The translations under genes were made by a program, and so were the position numbers. A stretch of 64,000 nt of DNA from Patiriisocius sp047730165. GTDB taxonomy: Bacteria > Bacteroidota > Bacteroidia > Flavobacteriales > Flavobacteriaceae. Shown here piece after piece: positions 54,197-63,141 of this stretch; the stretch's first letter is position 1, and each line of letters begins with the position of its first letter. The notes below the pieces were generated by a model. That model had not been told where the DNA came from, ran no database searches, and was given only the letters and a program-made list of their open reading frames with translations. The stretch covers positions 2,852,001-2,916,000 of the forward strand of contig NZ_CP159834.1 of assembly GCF_047730165.1 (NCBI RefSeq), written 5' to 3'.

Positions 54197-55143
54197 TCTT
54201 TAAAAATTAAAAAATCTATTTTTTGTGTGGCGAGTTCAATGTGTTCTACCCATTCAGTCTTTTTACGTAAATGTGCAATCATAAAATTTTCATCTGTATT
54301 TCGTTCGTCATAATCGCAGAAAACCTCAAAATCGTTTGCAGTGATATCGTTAAAATGATCTAGCGTAACATCTACTTTTATCTTCACTCTATTGGGTATA
54401 ATCTTAATGATAACCCCGCTCGGCTTATTAATAACTTGAACGGGAATTTCAAATTCCTTTTGTGCAATTTCTTTGACCACCCAAGAAGCAGTTATTGTCT
54501 TATTTGACATACTAATACCAGCCATTTGTGGCACAATAATATTTATTTTTTTTGAAATATTATCTTCTAAAAGCTCGAGAAGCACCGTTTCTGTAAAGAC
54601 GCTATCTATCTCAGCAACATTTTTTTGCGGACCTGAAACAAAAACTGAATCTGGAGAAACGGCGATGGCGCCTATTAATCTATATCCATTTTTATAGGTC
54701 ACCTTATTATTTATCACAACCGGCACCTTTTTGCGCACAATAGGGTCTACTTTTAACCTTAGCGCATCTAAGTTTAATGTATTTACAGCCCTAGTGGAAG
54801 GAAATTGTTCATTAATTTCCTTTAAGAGTTCATCACTTGAAATCTGTATGGTGTTATTTTCATTTTTAAATTTTGAGACATCTACATTAATAGATGGTTG
54901 CTTTAATTTGTAACCTAAAAACTCATAGCCATTGGTAAATAAATTAAACGTGATTTCATCTGCGTTGGTTTCTTTTATTGAAACCGTTTCAGGTACGTTC
55001 ATAAACACTATAGTCGCAGAAACTGGTGCTATAAACTCTTTACTAATCTTAGTTAATAACCAAAATAAAGAAGCCAAGAACAGGAAGAACAGAAAAGACT
55101 TCCACTTTGAATTTTTAATAAAAGAATTTGATCTTTTCACCAC
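54193..55143 (-). CDS. YbbR-like domain protein
   Basis: A 316-residue protein with an N-terminal membrane anchor (SFLFFLFLASLFWLLTKI, about 15-32) followed by a mainly beta region with YbbR-like repeats. I see the repeat style in RKKVPVVINNKVTYKNGYRLIG and SVFVSGPQKNVAEIDSVFTE, then KEFEIPVQVINKPSGV. YbbR proteins in other phyla partner with diadenylate cyclase, but no such gene is adjacent. The start is GTG at 55143 (or the next GTG). It is in the same run as coaE and the glycosyltransferase gene. Confidence 0.8.
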   Translation of the reverse strand: MVKRSNSFIKNSKWKSFLFFLFLASLFWLLTKISKEFIAPVSATIVFMNVPETVSIKETNADEITFNLFTNGYEFLGYKLKQPSINVDVSKFKNENNTIQISSDELLKEINEQFPSTRAVNTLNLDALRLKVDPIVRKKVPVVINNKVTYKNGYRLIGAIAVSPDSVFVSGPQKNVAEIDSVFTETVLLELLEDNISKKINIIVPQMAGISMSNKTITASWVVKEIAQKEFEIPVQVINKPSGVIIKIIPNRVKIKVDVTLDHFNDITANDFEVFCDYDERNTDENFMIAHLRKKTEWVEHIELATQKIDFLIFKE

Positions 55144-55146
55144 AAG

Positions 55147-56148
55147 TTATTTAAAGAATAAAAAAGGAAATTGTGTTTCAGGATCCTTCCCTTGAAACCT
55201 AACATAATAGGTGGATTTTAAAAATCCGAGTCCATATCCGAAAAATTGTACAAAAATCGCAGCAATACTTAAGGCGGCTACTGACAAACTTTTATTTCTA
55301 ATAGCGCTATCCACAAACAAAAGTACTAGATAAAGCGCTAAGGGTATTATAAATTTAATGCTACTTATAGCAGAAAAGAGCACACTTAGCAGTACGAACA
55401 AAACAAACATAGTAGGCAACCAGAAAGTAAGCTTTGCGGCTTCAGGGTGCCATCTAGATAATATAGGTCTTACTAAACCAAACTTTCTCACCTGCTGATA
55501 AAACTTTTCCCAAGATATTCTTCGCTTATGAAAAACATAAGCAGCTGGAAGAAAAGCAGTTTTATAGCCCAGCTTCATTATTCTATGTGACAAATCTGGA
55601 TCTTCCCCAGGATGAATATTAGCATAGCCTCCCGTAGCTTCAAATACTTCTTTTGATAGACCCATGTTAAAACTACGGGGTTCAAATTTCGTCACACTTT
55701 TCCTGCTACCTCGTATCCCGCCAGTTGTGAAGAAAGAGGTCATTGTATAATTAATAGCCTTCTGTAAGGGGGTAAATGAATCATGTGCAGCATCTGCTCC
55801 TCCATAACAGTCTACATAATTTCTGGTTAAATAACTATCTACGGTTGCGAGATAATGTGGCGGTAAAATACAGTCACTATCAAGAATAATGAAGTAGCTT
55901 CCTTTTGCCTGCTTCATTCCGTAATTTCGGGAATCGCCTGGACCTGTATTCTTCTTAAGAAAGTACTTAATATTCAATTGACCTGCATATTTCTCACAAA
56001 CGTGCTTACAGGTAACATAAGAACCATCTTCAATTATTAAAATTTCAGAAGGAAGCGCGGTATCCATAGCAACAAGACTCTCCAGTAACTCTGCCACCTC
56101 ATCTGGTCTATTGTAAACGGGGATAATAAATGAATAGGCTAATTTCAT
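55147..56148 (-). CDS. Family 2 glycosyltransferase, membrane-anchored
   Basis: A 333-residue GT-A fold enzyme. The nucleotide-sugar site is in SFIIPVYNRPDEVAELLESL (about 5-24), and the metal-binding motif is LDSDCILPP (about 91-99). Two or three helices near 235-310 anchor the C-terminus to the membrane (FWLPTMFVLFVLLSVLFSAI). The ATG at 56148 (MKLAYSFIIPVYN) is taken over 56178. The sugar donor is unknown; a cell-surface polysaccharide role is likely. It lies 3 bases before the YbbR gene. Confidence 0.88.
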   Translation of the reverse strand: MKLAYSFIIPVYNRPDEVAELLESLVAMDTALPSEILIIEDGSYVTCKHVCEKYAGQLNIKYFLKKNTGPGDSRNYGMKQAKGSYFIILDSDCILPPHYLATVDSYLTRNYVDCYGGADAAHDSFTPLQKAINYTMTSFFTTGGIRGSRKSVTKFEPRSFNMGLSKEVFEATGGYANIHPGEDPDLSHRIMKLGYKTAFLPAAYVFHKRRISWEKFYQQVRKFGLVRPILSRWHPEAAKLTFWLPTMFVLFVLLSVLFSAISSIKFIIPLALYLVLLFVDSAIRNKSLSVAALSIAAIFVQFFGYGLGFLKSTYYVRFQGKDPETQFPFLFFK

Positions 56149-56169
56149 AGTGTAAAAATACGCAATAAA

Positions 56170-56195
56170 AAAAGCCATCCGTTAGGATGGCTTTT
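56170..56195 (-). terminator. Terminator of the T9SS cargo gene
   Basis: Read on the minus strand, AAAAGCCATCC pairs with GGATGGCTTTT around a 4-base loop, followed by a T-run. It separates the T9SS cargo gene from the glycosyltransferase gene. Confidence 0.88.
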
Positions 56196-56214
56196 ATATT
56201 ATATAGAATAGTAA

Positions 56215-57003
56215 TTATTCTTTAATAATGTGGTAAGTTCCAGTTTCATCTCCAACTGCCACTTTTAAAATATAAGTACCAGCAGCAAGGCTAGAAATAT
56301 CTAAAGTAGAAGAAGTTGCATTGATTTCAGCATCAATTACTGTTTGTCCTAATACATTAACAATCGTAGCACGCTCTATATTAGTTTGTGCATTAAGATT
56401 TAATACATCTTGTGCAGGGTTTGGTGCAAAAGAGAAACCTTCTACTGCATCATCACTAACACCTAAAACATTCGTGTAAGTAAGGTTGAAGTTATCGATA
56501 GCTCCGTGCCATGCCCATTCACCAGCATCATCAAACGTCCATCTTACTTGGAAGTCTTCGTTTGTTGCAGTTCCATCAAAACTTTCTGTAAGGATTTCAG
56601 CTAAATCTACATCATAAAGGGCAAGAGTTTCCCATCCATCTCCAGCATTTACTTCTGCTAAAAATGTATCTCCAGCAGCCACTTCTTGAAAAGCAACATC
56701 ATAACCAACAGTTACAACACCGTCACTACTAGATAAATCGTATACATCAGAATAAATAGTTACGTTACTTGGATCCATTCCGTTTCCACAAGCGTCATCA
56801 TCAAAATATACTGCCGATGAAGGGAAAGATGGTCCAGTAGGCATATCCGCACCAAATGAAACGTCACAATCACCAGTGTTAACCACAGAAGACCATCCTG
56901 CAGGGAACGCACCAGATTCGAAATCTTCAACGACTTCTACTAATTGTGCATTTGCAGCGAAAGCGAAAAACATAGCCGCTACTAAAAGTGTAATTTTTTT
57001 CAT
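56215..57003 (-). CDS. Secreted protein with T9SS type A sorting tail
   Basis: A 262-residue secreted protein. The signal MKKITLLVAAMFFAFAANAQ sets the ATG at 57003 over 57102. The body (about 25-185) is an acidic, beta-rich domain that begins VEDFESGAFPAGWSSVVNTG, the start of a jelly-roll/choice-of-anchor-like domain. The tail (about 190-262) is a type A T9SS sorting signal: GFSFAPNPAQDVLNLNAQTN through SSLAAGTYILKVAVGDE. The function is unknown; it is a cargo of the type IX system. Confidence 0.88.
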   Translation of the reverse strand: MKKITLLVAAMFFAFAANAQLVEVVEDFESGAFPAGWSSVVNTGDCDVSFGADMPTGPSFPSSAVYFDDDACGNGMDPSNVTIYSDVYDLSSSDGVVTVGYDVAFQEVAAGDTFLAEVNAGDGWETLALYDVDLAEILTESFDGTATNEDFQVRWTFDDAGEWAWHGAIDNFNLTYTNVLGVSDDAVEGFSFAPNPAQDVLNLNAQTNIERATIVNVLGQTVIDAEINATSSTLDISSLAAGTYILKVAVGDETGTYHIIKE

Positions 57004-57113
57004 AATAAAATAGTTTAAAGTTAAATTAAAGTTAATATTCAAATATACTATAGTTTCACATATTAAGCTAATAATTCGCTCAAAGTTTAAAAAAATAGAC
57101 AAAAACCTTACTC

Positions 57114-57929
57114 CTAGTCGTTTACAAACTTTTCCATAACCGCATCACTGACGCCCATATTTGAAAAACCTCCATCGTTAAACAAGTTTTGTAAAGTAAC
57201 ACGTTTTGTAAGGTCGCTAAACATAGCAATCGTGTAATTAGCACAATCTTCTGCGGTAGCATTCCCTAAAGGAGACATCTTATCTGCATACGCAAGAAAA
57301 CCATCAAAACCTTTTACTCCTTGTCCAGCTGTGGTAGGTGTTGGCGATTGTGAAATCGTATTTACACGAACATTTTTATCTCTACCAAAGAAATAACCGA
57401 AGCTCCTAGCAATAGACTCTAAGTAGGCTTTATTATCTGCCATGTCGTTATAATCTGGAAAGACACGTTGGGCAGCCATATAGGTCAAAGCAACAATACT
57501 TCCCCATTCATTCATCGCGTCTTTTTTGTACAATACACTCATTGTTTTATGAAAAGATCCCGCAGAAACATCCCATCCTTTATGCGTCCAAGCATAGTTT
57601 TGATCTGTATACGCCTTTCCTTTACGCACATTTACAGACATCCCGATTGAGTGCAAAACAAAATCAATTTTTCCACCAAGAATCTCTTGAGATTTCTCCA
57701 CAAGATTTTCTAAATCCTCAAGACTAGTAGCATCTGCTGGAATAATTTGAGAATTGGTCTTAGCTGCAAGCTCATTAATTTGTCCCATTCGCATTGCTAT
57801 AGGCGCATTAGTCAAGACGAATTCTCCTCCTTCTTCATGTACTCTCTCTGCAGTTTTCCAAGCGATAGAATTTGGGTCTAGGGCTCCAAAAATAATTCCT
57901 TTCTTTCCTTTTAATAGATTGTAACTCAT
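57114..57929 (-). CDS. fabI: Enoyl-ACP reductase (NADH)
   Basis: The last reduction of each fatty-acid elongation cycle. It is 271 residues of the SDR-derived FabI type. The modified NAD motif is GIIFGALDPNSIAWKTA (about 10-26). The catalytic pair is Tyr-x6-Lys in YNDMADNK (about 160-167), which is the FabI spacing. VLHSIGMS and the substrate loop near PTPTTAGQG are also present. It is the target of triclosan-type inhibitors in the family. It is followed by the T9SS cargo gene and preceded by recN. Confidence 0.94.
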   Translation of the reverse strand: MSYNLLKGKKGIIFGALDPNSIAWKTAERVHEEGGEFVLTNAPIAMRMGQINELAAKTNSQIIPADATSLEDLENLVEKSQEILGGKIDFVLHSIGMSVNVRKGKAYTDQNYAWTHKGWDVSAGSFHKTMSVLYKKDAMNEWGSIVALTYMAAQRVFPDYNDMADNKAYLESIARSFGYFFGRDKNVRVNTISQSPTPTTAGQGVKGFDGFLAYADKMSPLGNATAEDCANYTIAMFSDLTKRVTLQNLFNDGGFSNMGVSDAVMEKFVND

Positions 57930-57965
57930 AATTATGGTCGGTTTAGTTTTTTGTAAATATAGTCG

Positions 57966-59618
57966 TTATTTCAATAATTGGTTTGCGTGTTCTCTAGCAG
58001 AAGAAGTCACATTCTGTCCTCCTAGCATCATAGCAATCTCCGTGACGCGCTCTTCGTGTGTCAGCGTTTTTATAAACGTTGCCGTTTTATTATTTACATC
58101 TTCTTTGTACACTTTCAAATGATGCTTTCCTTTTGAGGCTATTTGCGGCAAGTGCGTGATACTCACCAACTGCATAGTGCTCCCCATTTGTTCCAGTATA
58201 TGTGCCATTTTTAAAGCAATCTCCCCAGAAACACCGGTGTCAATCTCATCAAATATAATAGTAGGCAATCTTTTATAACCTGCAAGAACCGCCTTAATAG
58301 CGAGCATGATCCTACTTAATTCTCCTCCAGAGGCCACTTTTTTTAGCAGGCCTGGTTGAGAGCCTTTATTTGCTGTAAATAAAAGTTGGAGGTCGTCTTT
58401 ACCATTATATTTATAATGGTCTGCAACCTCTAGTGTCAATGTAAATGACGCATTGGGCAAGCCTAATTCTAAAAGTATTCTTTCTAATTTTTTCTTTAAA
58501 ACTGGGAAAATCTCTTTCCGTTTTTTATGTAATTGATTTGTGAGCGTGTCCAGTTTTTTTGCTATGGAAATTTTAGCTTTTTCCGTAATTGCTATTTGAT
58601 TGTCAAGAGACCCTGTTACATCTATTTTCTCGCCTAACAGGTTTTCAATTTCAATCAGCTCTGCTGTAGATTGTACTTTATGCTTTTGTTGCAAATGATA
58701 CAATTGCTGAAGTTTTTCGGTAACTTCATTTAATAAGTCTGGGGTAGTCTCTATATTCTGAGAGGCAGATTGTAACTCTTCATCAATATCTTCTAGTTCT
58801 ATCACCACACTCTGCAGGCGTTCCCACATCGCCGCATACAGCGGCGAAAAATCTTTTAGAAGTCCTAGAGAAATTCGAGCTTCTTTAAGTACGGCAATGG
58901 CCCCTATCTCATCAGAATTTATTAATTGCTCCGCCCTTAAAAGGTTTTCCGTAATTTCTTCACTGTTCTGTAGCGTTTGCAGTTGGGCTTCCAGCGTAGC
59001 TTGATCAATTTTTGAAAGCTGTGCTTCCTGCAATTCATTAAATAAAAATGAATTGTAATCCAACTCTTTATCAACAGTTTCTTTCTTATACACAAGAGAA
59101 GCGAGCAATTCTGCATGCTCCTTATAAGTGATGAGTTCGGTTTGAAATGTATCTAGAATACTCTTATTACCAGCAATAGCATCCAGCATTTCCATCTGAA
59201 ACTTTTCTGAGGCCACCGTCATTGTTTCGTGTTGACTATGAATGTCTACTAAAAACGGTGCAATCCCTTGTAATTGCTGAAGAGTTACTGGTGTATCATT
59301 CACAAAAGAACGTGACTTTCCACTAGCGAGCAATTCTCGTCTAATTATAGTATGCGCATCATAATCAATTTCTAATGAAGCGAATACGGTAGAAAGATCA
59401 AAACGTTTCAGAAGAAACTCTCCTTCTATAATGCATTTTATGGAAGAATCTCGTACGGCGCTTAAATCTGCTCGTTTTCCTAAAAGTAAACCAAGCGCAC
59501 CAAGAAGAATAGATTTTCCAGCACCTGTTTCACCTGTGATTATAGTGAGGCCTGAATCAAAATCTACTTTAATATCATCTATTAAAGCATAGTTTTTTAT
59601 GAGTAGCGTAGATATCAA
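57966..59618 (-). CDS. recN: DNA repair protein RecN
   Basis: An SMC-like ATPase for double-strand break repair, 550 residues. Walker A is TGETGAGKSIL at about residues 29-39. A long coiled-coil region follows (about 165-370). The C-terminal ATPase half has the signature VASGGELSRIMLAIK and Walker B PTIIFDEIDTGVSG. The length is typical. It lies between porD upstream and fabI downstream, an arrangement usual in Flavobacteriaceae. Confidence 0.95.
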   Translation of the reverse strand: MISTLLIKNYALIDDIKVDFDSGLTIITGETGAGKSILLGALGLLLGKRADLSAVRDSSIKCIIEGEFLLKRFDLSTVFASLEIDYDAHTIIRRELLASGKSRSFVNDTPVTLQQLQGIAPFLVDIHSQHETMTVASEKFQMEMLDAIAGNKSILDTFQTELITYKEHAELLASLVYKKETVDKELDYNSFLFNELQEAQLSKIDQATLEAQLQTLQNSEEITENLLRAEQLINSDEIGAIAVLKEARISLGLLKDFSPLYAAMWERLQSVVIELEDIDEELQSASQNIETTPDLLNEVTEKLQQLYHLQQKHKVQSTAELIEIENLLGEKIDVTGSLDNQIAITEKAKISIAKKLDTLTNQLHKKRKEIFPVLKKKLERILLELGLPNASFTLTLEVADHYKYNGKDDLQLLFTANKGSQPGLLKKVASGGELSRIMLAIKAVLAGYKRLPTIIFDEIDTGVSGEIALKMAHILEQMGSTMQLVSITHLPQIASKGKHHLKVYKEDVNNKTATFIKTLTHEERVTEIAMMLGGQNVTSSAREHANQLLK

Positions 59619-59681
59619 GTGTTATATTTTTTTGTACTTCTAAAATAAGGGAGAATTACACGCGCTGCAAGTAAAAAGGGT

Positions 59682-60569
59682 TTAATATTTAATTCCGCTC
59701 CAGCTTGTCCTTTTAGTAGGTGCTAGACGGTTAAGATTGTCTATAAGATCTGAGATATCTACATTAGGACCACCAGCAAATACAGAAGCAATTTCGTCGC
59801 TTTTAGCATCAAAAAAAGTTCTAATCAAGAAGCTATTGGGTCTTCTATCATTTATACTCTTTAAAGAAGCAATAGCGTCAATAACCCCCTGTTTCCCAGC
59901 TTTTTGATCCTCATGCATTAGATCTAAACCAAATCTATGATAAGTATACATTGCAGTGTGAAACTCTTTGTAAACATTAGACAACAACGCATCATTAAAA
60001 CGAAATCTAGACTGAAGTCCATCTGTTGCTTTCCAACCAGTAAAACTACTCGAGGCCGCTGTGTTTACTATTTGTTTTGCTATCTCAAAGTAAGCATCTC
60101 CGCCATCTTCACCAAAACTATCTGCATCCATACCTAAGATAGTATAAATATGAAAAACAACTACCGCTACAAGATTTGAGTCATAATTGTTCGGATTGTA
60201 AACAAGGTTTTCAAATTCCTTATAGTTAAAACTCATCTCCTTATCATTATAATTATAAATAGGAGAAGTATAGGTAGAACCAAACACAGGACGTGCCGCT
60301 TGCACTTGCAACGTTGCATTAAAAAAATCACCATCAAAACTTTCTATAATCAACGTAAAGTTCGCGTCGATGCGTTCTTGTGTTTTATAAGACTCCTCAG
60401 TCCAGCTTGTGGTATTTACAAACTCAGTTAGTTGATTTTCAAGGGTTCTAAACACCTGAAAATTAGGCTGCCCAGTTTGTTGCGCATCGATTGTCACTGT
60501 AGCATTAATCTCTTGTGCCTGCGTGCTAATGGTGCAAAATGCGATAAGAAGAAGTAAATATTTATACAT
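59682..60569 (-). CDS. porD: Type IX secretion protein PorD (DUF4835)
   Basis: A 295-residue exported protein of the DUF4835/PorD family, a component linked to type IX secretion in Bacteroidota. The signal MYKYLLLLIAFCTISTQAQ is clear. Typical segments are INATVTIDAQQTGQPNFQVF, the central YYNP-like EFENLVYNPNNYDSNLVAVV and LLSNVYKEFHTAMYTYHRFGLD. Its ATG overlaps the coaBC stop by one base. The T9SS cargo genes in this window would depend on the system to which it belongs. Confidence 0.85.
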   Translation of the reverse strand: MYKYLLLLIAFCTISTQAQEINATVTIDAQQTGQPNFQVFRTLENQLTEFVNTTSWTEESYKTQERIDANFTLIIESFDGDFFNATLQVQAARPVFGSTYTSPIYNYNDKEMSFNYKEFENLVYNPNNYDSNLVAVVVFHIYTILGMDADSFGEDGGDAYFEIAKQIVNTAASSSFTGWKATDGLQSRFRFNDALLSNVYKEFHTAMYTYHRFGLDLMHEDQKAGKQGVIDAIASLKSINDRRPNSFLIRTFFDAKSDEIASVFAGGPNVDISDLIDNLNRLAPTKRTSWSGIKY

Positions 60570-61774
60570 TATAGAGTTTTAAGAATATGATCTAGAATAT
60601 CGCGTGCGACGTCCTCTTTAGGTTTAACTGAAAAAGGATAGGCTTTATTGTTTGTATCAATTAAAGTCACTTTGTTAGTATCTAAAGCAAAACCTGCTCC
60701 TTTGTCGTTTAGCGAATTTAACACAATTAAGTCTAAATTCTTTTTCTCGATTTTACTTTTTGCATTTTCTACTTCATTTTCTGTTTCAAGTGCAAAACCT
60801 ACCAAGTATTGTTTTTCTTTAATTTTTCCTAGTGACGCTAAAATATCTAAAGTTTTCTCCAGCTTTAGGATCATTTCACTTTCGTTCTTTTTAATTTTTT
60901 GTCCTGATACGTTAGCCGGTCGATAATCTGCTACAGCCGCGCTTAAGATAGCAATATCGCAGTCGTTAAAAAACTGGTGCACACTGTCATACATCTCTGC
61001 TGCCGACGTTACTCGCAATACGTCAATAAGACTGTGGGCAATATTTTGAGAAGATGGACCCGTAATTAAAGTCACTTTTGCTCCCAGATTTGCCGCTACT
61101 TTAGCGATTGAAAAACCCATTTTACCACTAGAATGATTCCCAATAAACCGAACAGGATCAATAGCCTCATAGGTAGGGCCTGCAGTAATTAAAATCTTCC
61201 TCCCCTTTAAAGGTAACTTTTCCAGCATATCGTTTTCGATAAATTCTGCGATGGCTTCTGGTTCTGCCATTCTTCCTTTTCCCAATAGCCCACTGGCTAA
61301 TTCACCATAAGCAGCTTCAATCTTAATATTTCCGAAGGAATGAAGCTTCTTAAAAGTTGCAACTGTAGAAGGGTGTTTGTACATATCTAGATCCATCGCT
61401 GGAGCAAAGTATATAGGGCATTTTGCGGAGAGATAACAAGCCAATAATAAATTATCACAGGCGCCATGCGCCATTTTTGACAAGGTGTTTGCCGTGGCCG
61501 GGGCGACCACAAATAAGTCTGCCCAAAGGGCCAACGCTACGTGGTTGTTCCATTGGGCATTATCATCTTCTTCATTAGTAAAAGAAGAATATACTTCATT
61601 TTTTGAAAGCGTCGAAAGTGTCAAAGGAGTTACAAACTCTTTTGCTGCTTCTGTCATTACCACTTGTACATTCGCTCCTTTTTTAACAAATTCACGTACT
61701 AAAAAAGCGGCCTTATAAGCGGCGATACCACCAGTTACTCCTAGTAAAATATTCTTTCCGCTCAGTACAGACAT
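60569..61774 (-). CDS. coaBC: Phosphopantothenoylcysteine decarboxylase/synthetase
   Basis: A bifunctional CoA enzyme, 401 residues. The N-terminal CoaC flavin domain has the His in NNHVALALWADLFVVAPATA (about 74-93) and the substrate clamp near LACYLS and PAMDLDMY. The C-terminal CoaB domain has ITAGPTYEAIDPVRFIGNHS (about 196-215), SSGKMG and AAVADYRP. It ends one base inside the porD start and begins 3 bases after rpoZ, so all three are one operon. Confidence 0.96.
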   Translation of the reverse strand: MSVLSGKNILLGVTGGIAAYKAAFLVREFVKKGANVQVVMTEAAKEFVTPLTLSTLSKNEVYSSFTNEEDDNAQWNNHVALALWADLFVVAPATANTLSKMAHGACDNLLLACYLSAKCPIYFAPAMDLDMYKHPSTVATFKKLHSFGNIKIEAAYGELASGLLGKGRMAEPEAIAEFIENDMLEKLPLKGRKILITAGPTYEAIDPVRFIGNHSSGKMGFSIAKVAANLGAKVTLITGPSSQNIAHSLIDVLRVTSAAEMYDSVHQFFNDCDIAILSAAVADYRPANVSGQKIKKNESEMILKLEKTLDILASLGKIKEKQYLVGFALETENEVENAKSKIEKKNLDLIVLNSLNDKGAGFALDTNKVTLIDTNNKAYPFSVKPKEDVARDILDHILKTL

Positions 61775-61777
61775 GTT

Positions 61778-62113
61778 CTATTGGTCTAACGCTTCGTCTG
61801 CTGTATTTCTGTGGTAGATTTTATCTTCTAACCATTCTTGTACTGCAAGAGAATGAGGTTTTGGTAGTTTTTCGTAAAACTTAGAAACTTCAATCTGCTC
61901 CTTGTTTTCAAAAATTTCTTCTAGGCTATCATTGTAAGTAGCAAACTCATCAAGCTTTTCTAGAAGCTCTTTTTTAATGTCGCCATTAATCTGGTTAGCA
62001 CGCTTAGCAATAATAGAGATTGCCTCATAAATATTATTTGTAGGGGCGTCCACTTTATTCTTATCAATCGTTGTTGTATTGATAGGTGCTATACTGTTTT
62101 TTATATCTGCCAT
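61778..62113 (-). CDS. rpoZ: RNA polymerase omega subunit
   Basis: A 111-residue protein of the omega/RpoZ type of Flavobacteriia, which assists assembly of the beta' subunit. The conserved core is NNIYEAISIIAKRANQINGDIKKELLEKL (about 26-54), with the usual A-K/R-R-A pattern. The C-terminal part is longer than in E. coli, as in relatives. It lies 9 bases after bamD and 3 before coaBC. Confidence 0.88.
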   Translation of the reverse strand: MADIKNSIAPINTTTIDKNKVDAPTNNIYEAISIIAKRANQINGDIKKELLEKLDEFATYNDSLEEIFENKEQIEVSKFYEKLPKPHSLAVQEWLEDKIYHRNTADEALDQ

Positions 62114-62122
62114 AATCGTGTA

Positions 62123-62923
62123 TTAACTCGGGTTTTGAATTTTAAGCAATCGCTTATCTATATCTTCTTTAATTTTTTCTGCTTCTACGTTTAACTCACT
62201 GTCTGCATAATATTTCTTAAAGCTATTATAATGACCAGCAGAAGTTGTTAAACGCTCTTCGACTAAACGTGGCAAACTATTTATTGCCAACTCATAAGAA
62301 GCTATTAACCTTCCATAAAATGCATCTTTTCTAAATTCTGACCCCGGATGGTTAGTCACAAAATTATCGAACGCATTAATTGCAGCTTTATAATCAGAGA
62401 TTCTTAAATATTGATTAGCCGTTTCATATGCCTTTTTATCTAACTTCTCTCGTAAATTTTTCACCATCTCATTAGCTTCCTTTCTCTTATCAGACTCTGG
62501 ATAGCTATTTATAAAACCTTGCAACTTGTCTAAAGCTGTATTCGTGTCTTGTTGGTCTAAAGAATGTGAAGGGGAAAGCTTGTAATAACTTCTTGCAGAC
62601 TTAAAGGCTGCTACTTCTACGCTATCACTCTTAGGGTAACTCACCGTAAAACGCTCAAACTGATAACTCGCTAATATATAGTCTTCTAGATTATAATATG
62701 CATTTGCATACAAATACATTAATTTCTGTCCTTGTGGTTTTCCGCGGTATGCAGGAATTATCTGCTCCATAACCCTCACAGATTTTAAATACTTCCCTGC
62801 GGTATAAAGAGAATCTGCCATCGCATACTTCTTTGCTGTGCTATCTCCAGACAATACCTTTTGGTATTCGCTACAAGAGGCAAAGGAGATTGCTAAAATT
62901 ACTATTAAAAAGATATTTTTCAT
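62123..62923 (-). CDS. bamD: Outer-membrane assembly lipoprotein BamD
   Basis: A 266-residue lipoprotein (signal MKNIFLIVILAISFASCSEYQ, which sets the ATG at 62923) with TPR repeats. The repeats are visible in AMADSLYTAGKYLKSVRVMEQ, YNLEDYILASYQFERFTVSYPKS, and YLRISDYKAAINAFDNFVTNHP. It is part of the BAM complex that folds beta-barrel proteins into the outer membrane. It lies between dapA and rpoZ, the usual place in this family. About 200 bases separate it from dapA. Confidence 0.93.
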   Translation of the reverse strand: MKNIFLIVILAISFASCSEYQKVLSGDSTAKKYAMADSLYTAGKYLKSVRVMEQIIPAYRGKPQGQKLMYLYANAYYNLEDYILASYQFERFTVSYPKSDSVEVAAFKSARSYYKLSPSHSLDQQDTNTALDKLQGFINSYPESDKRKEANEMVKNLREKLDKKAYETANQYLRISDYKAAINAFDNFVTNHPGSEFRKDAFYGRLIASYELAINSLPRLVEERLTTSAGHYNSFKKYYADSELNVEAEKIKEDIDKRLLKIQNPS

Positions 62924-63141
62924 CCGTAAAAAAATATTTGAGAAATAAGCACAAGGTATGCCCTTACTATTTATTTCATTTTTATTACTAATCAGTGAGC
63001 GGCATTTCATATTTCTAAAAAGGTCGTGCAAAAGTAAACATTTTAACCGTCATGACAATAGTTTTATTTGCTTCTCTAGCGTTCTATATTATTTTGAATT
63101 TTCAGTTTTAAAATGTCTTAGGCTGTTCGAGGTTGCCTCTT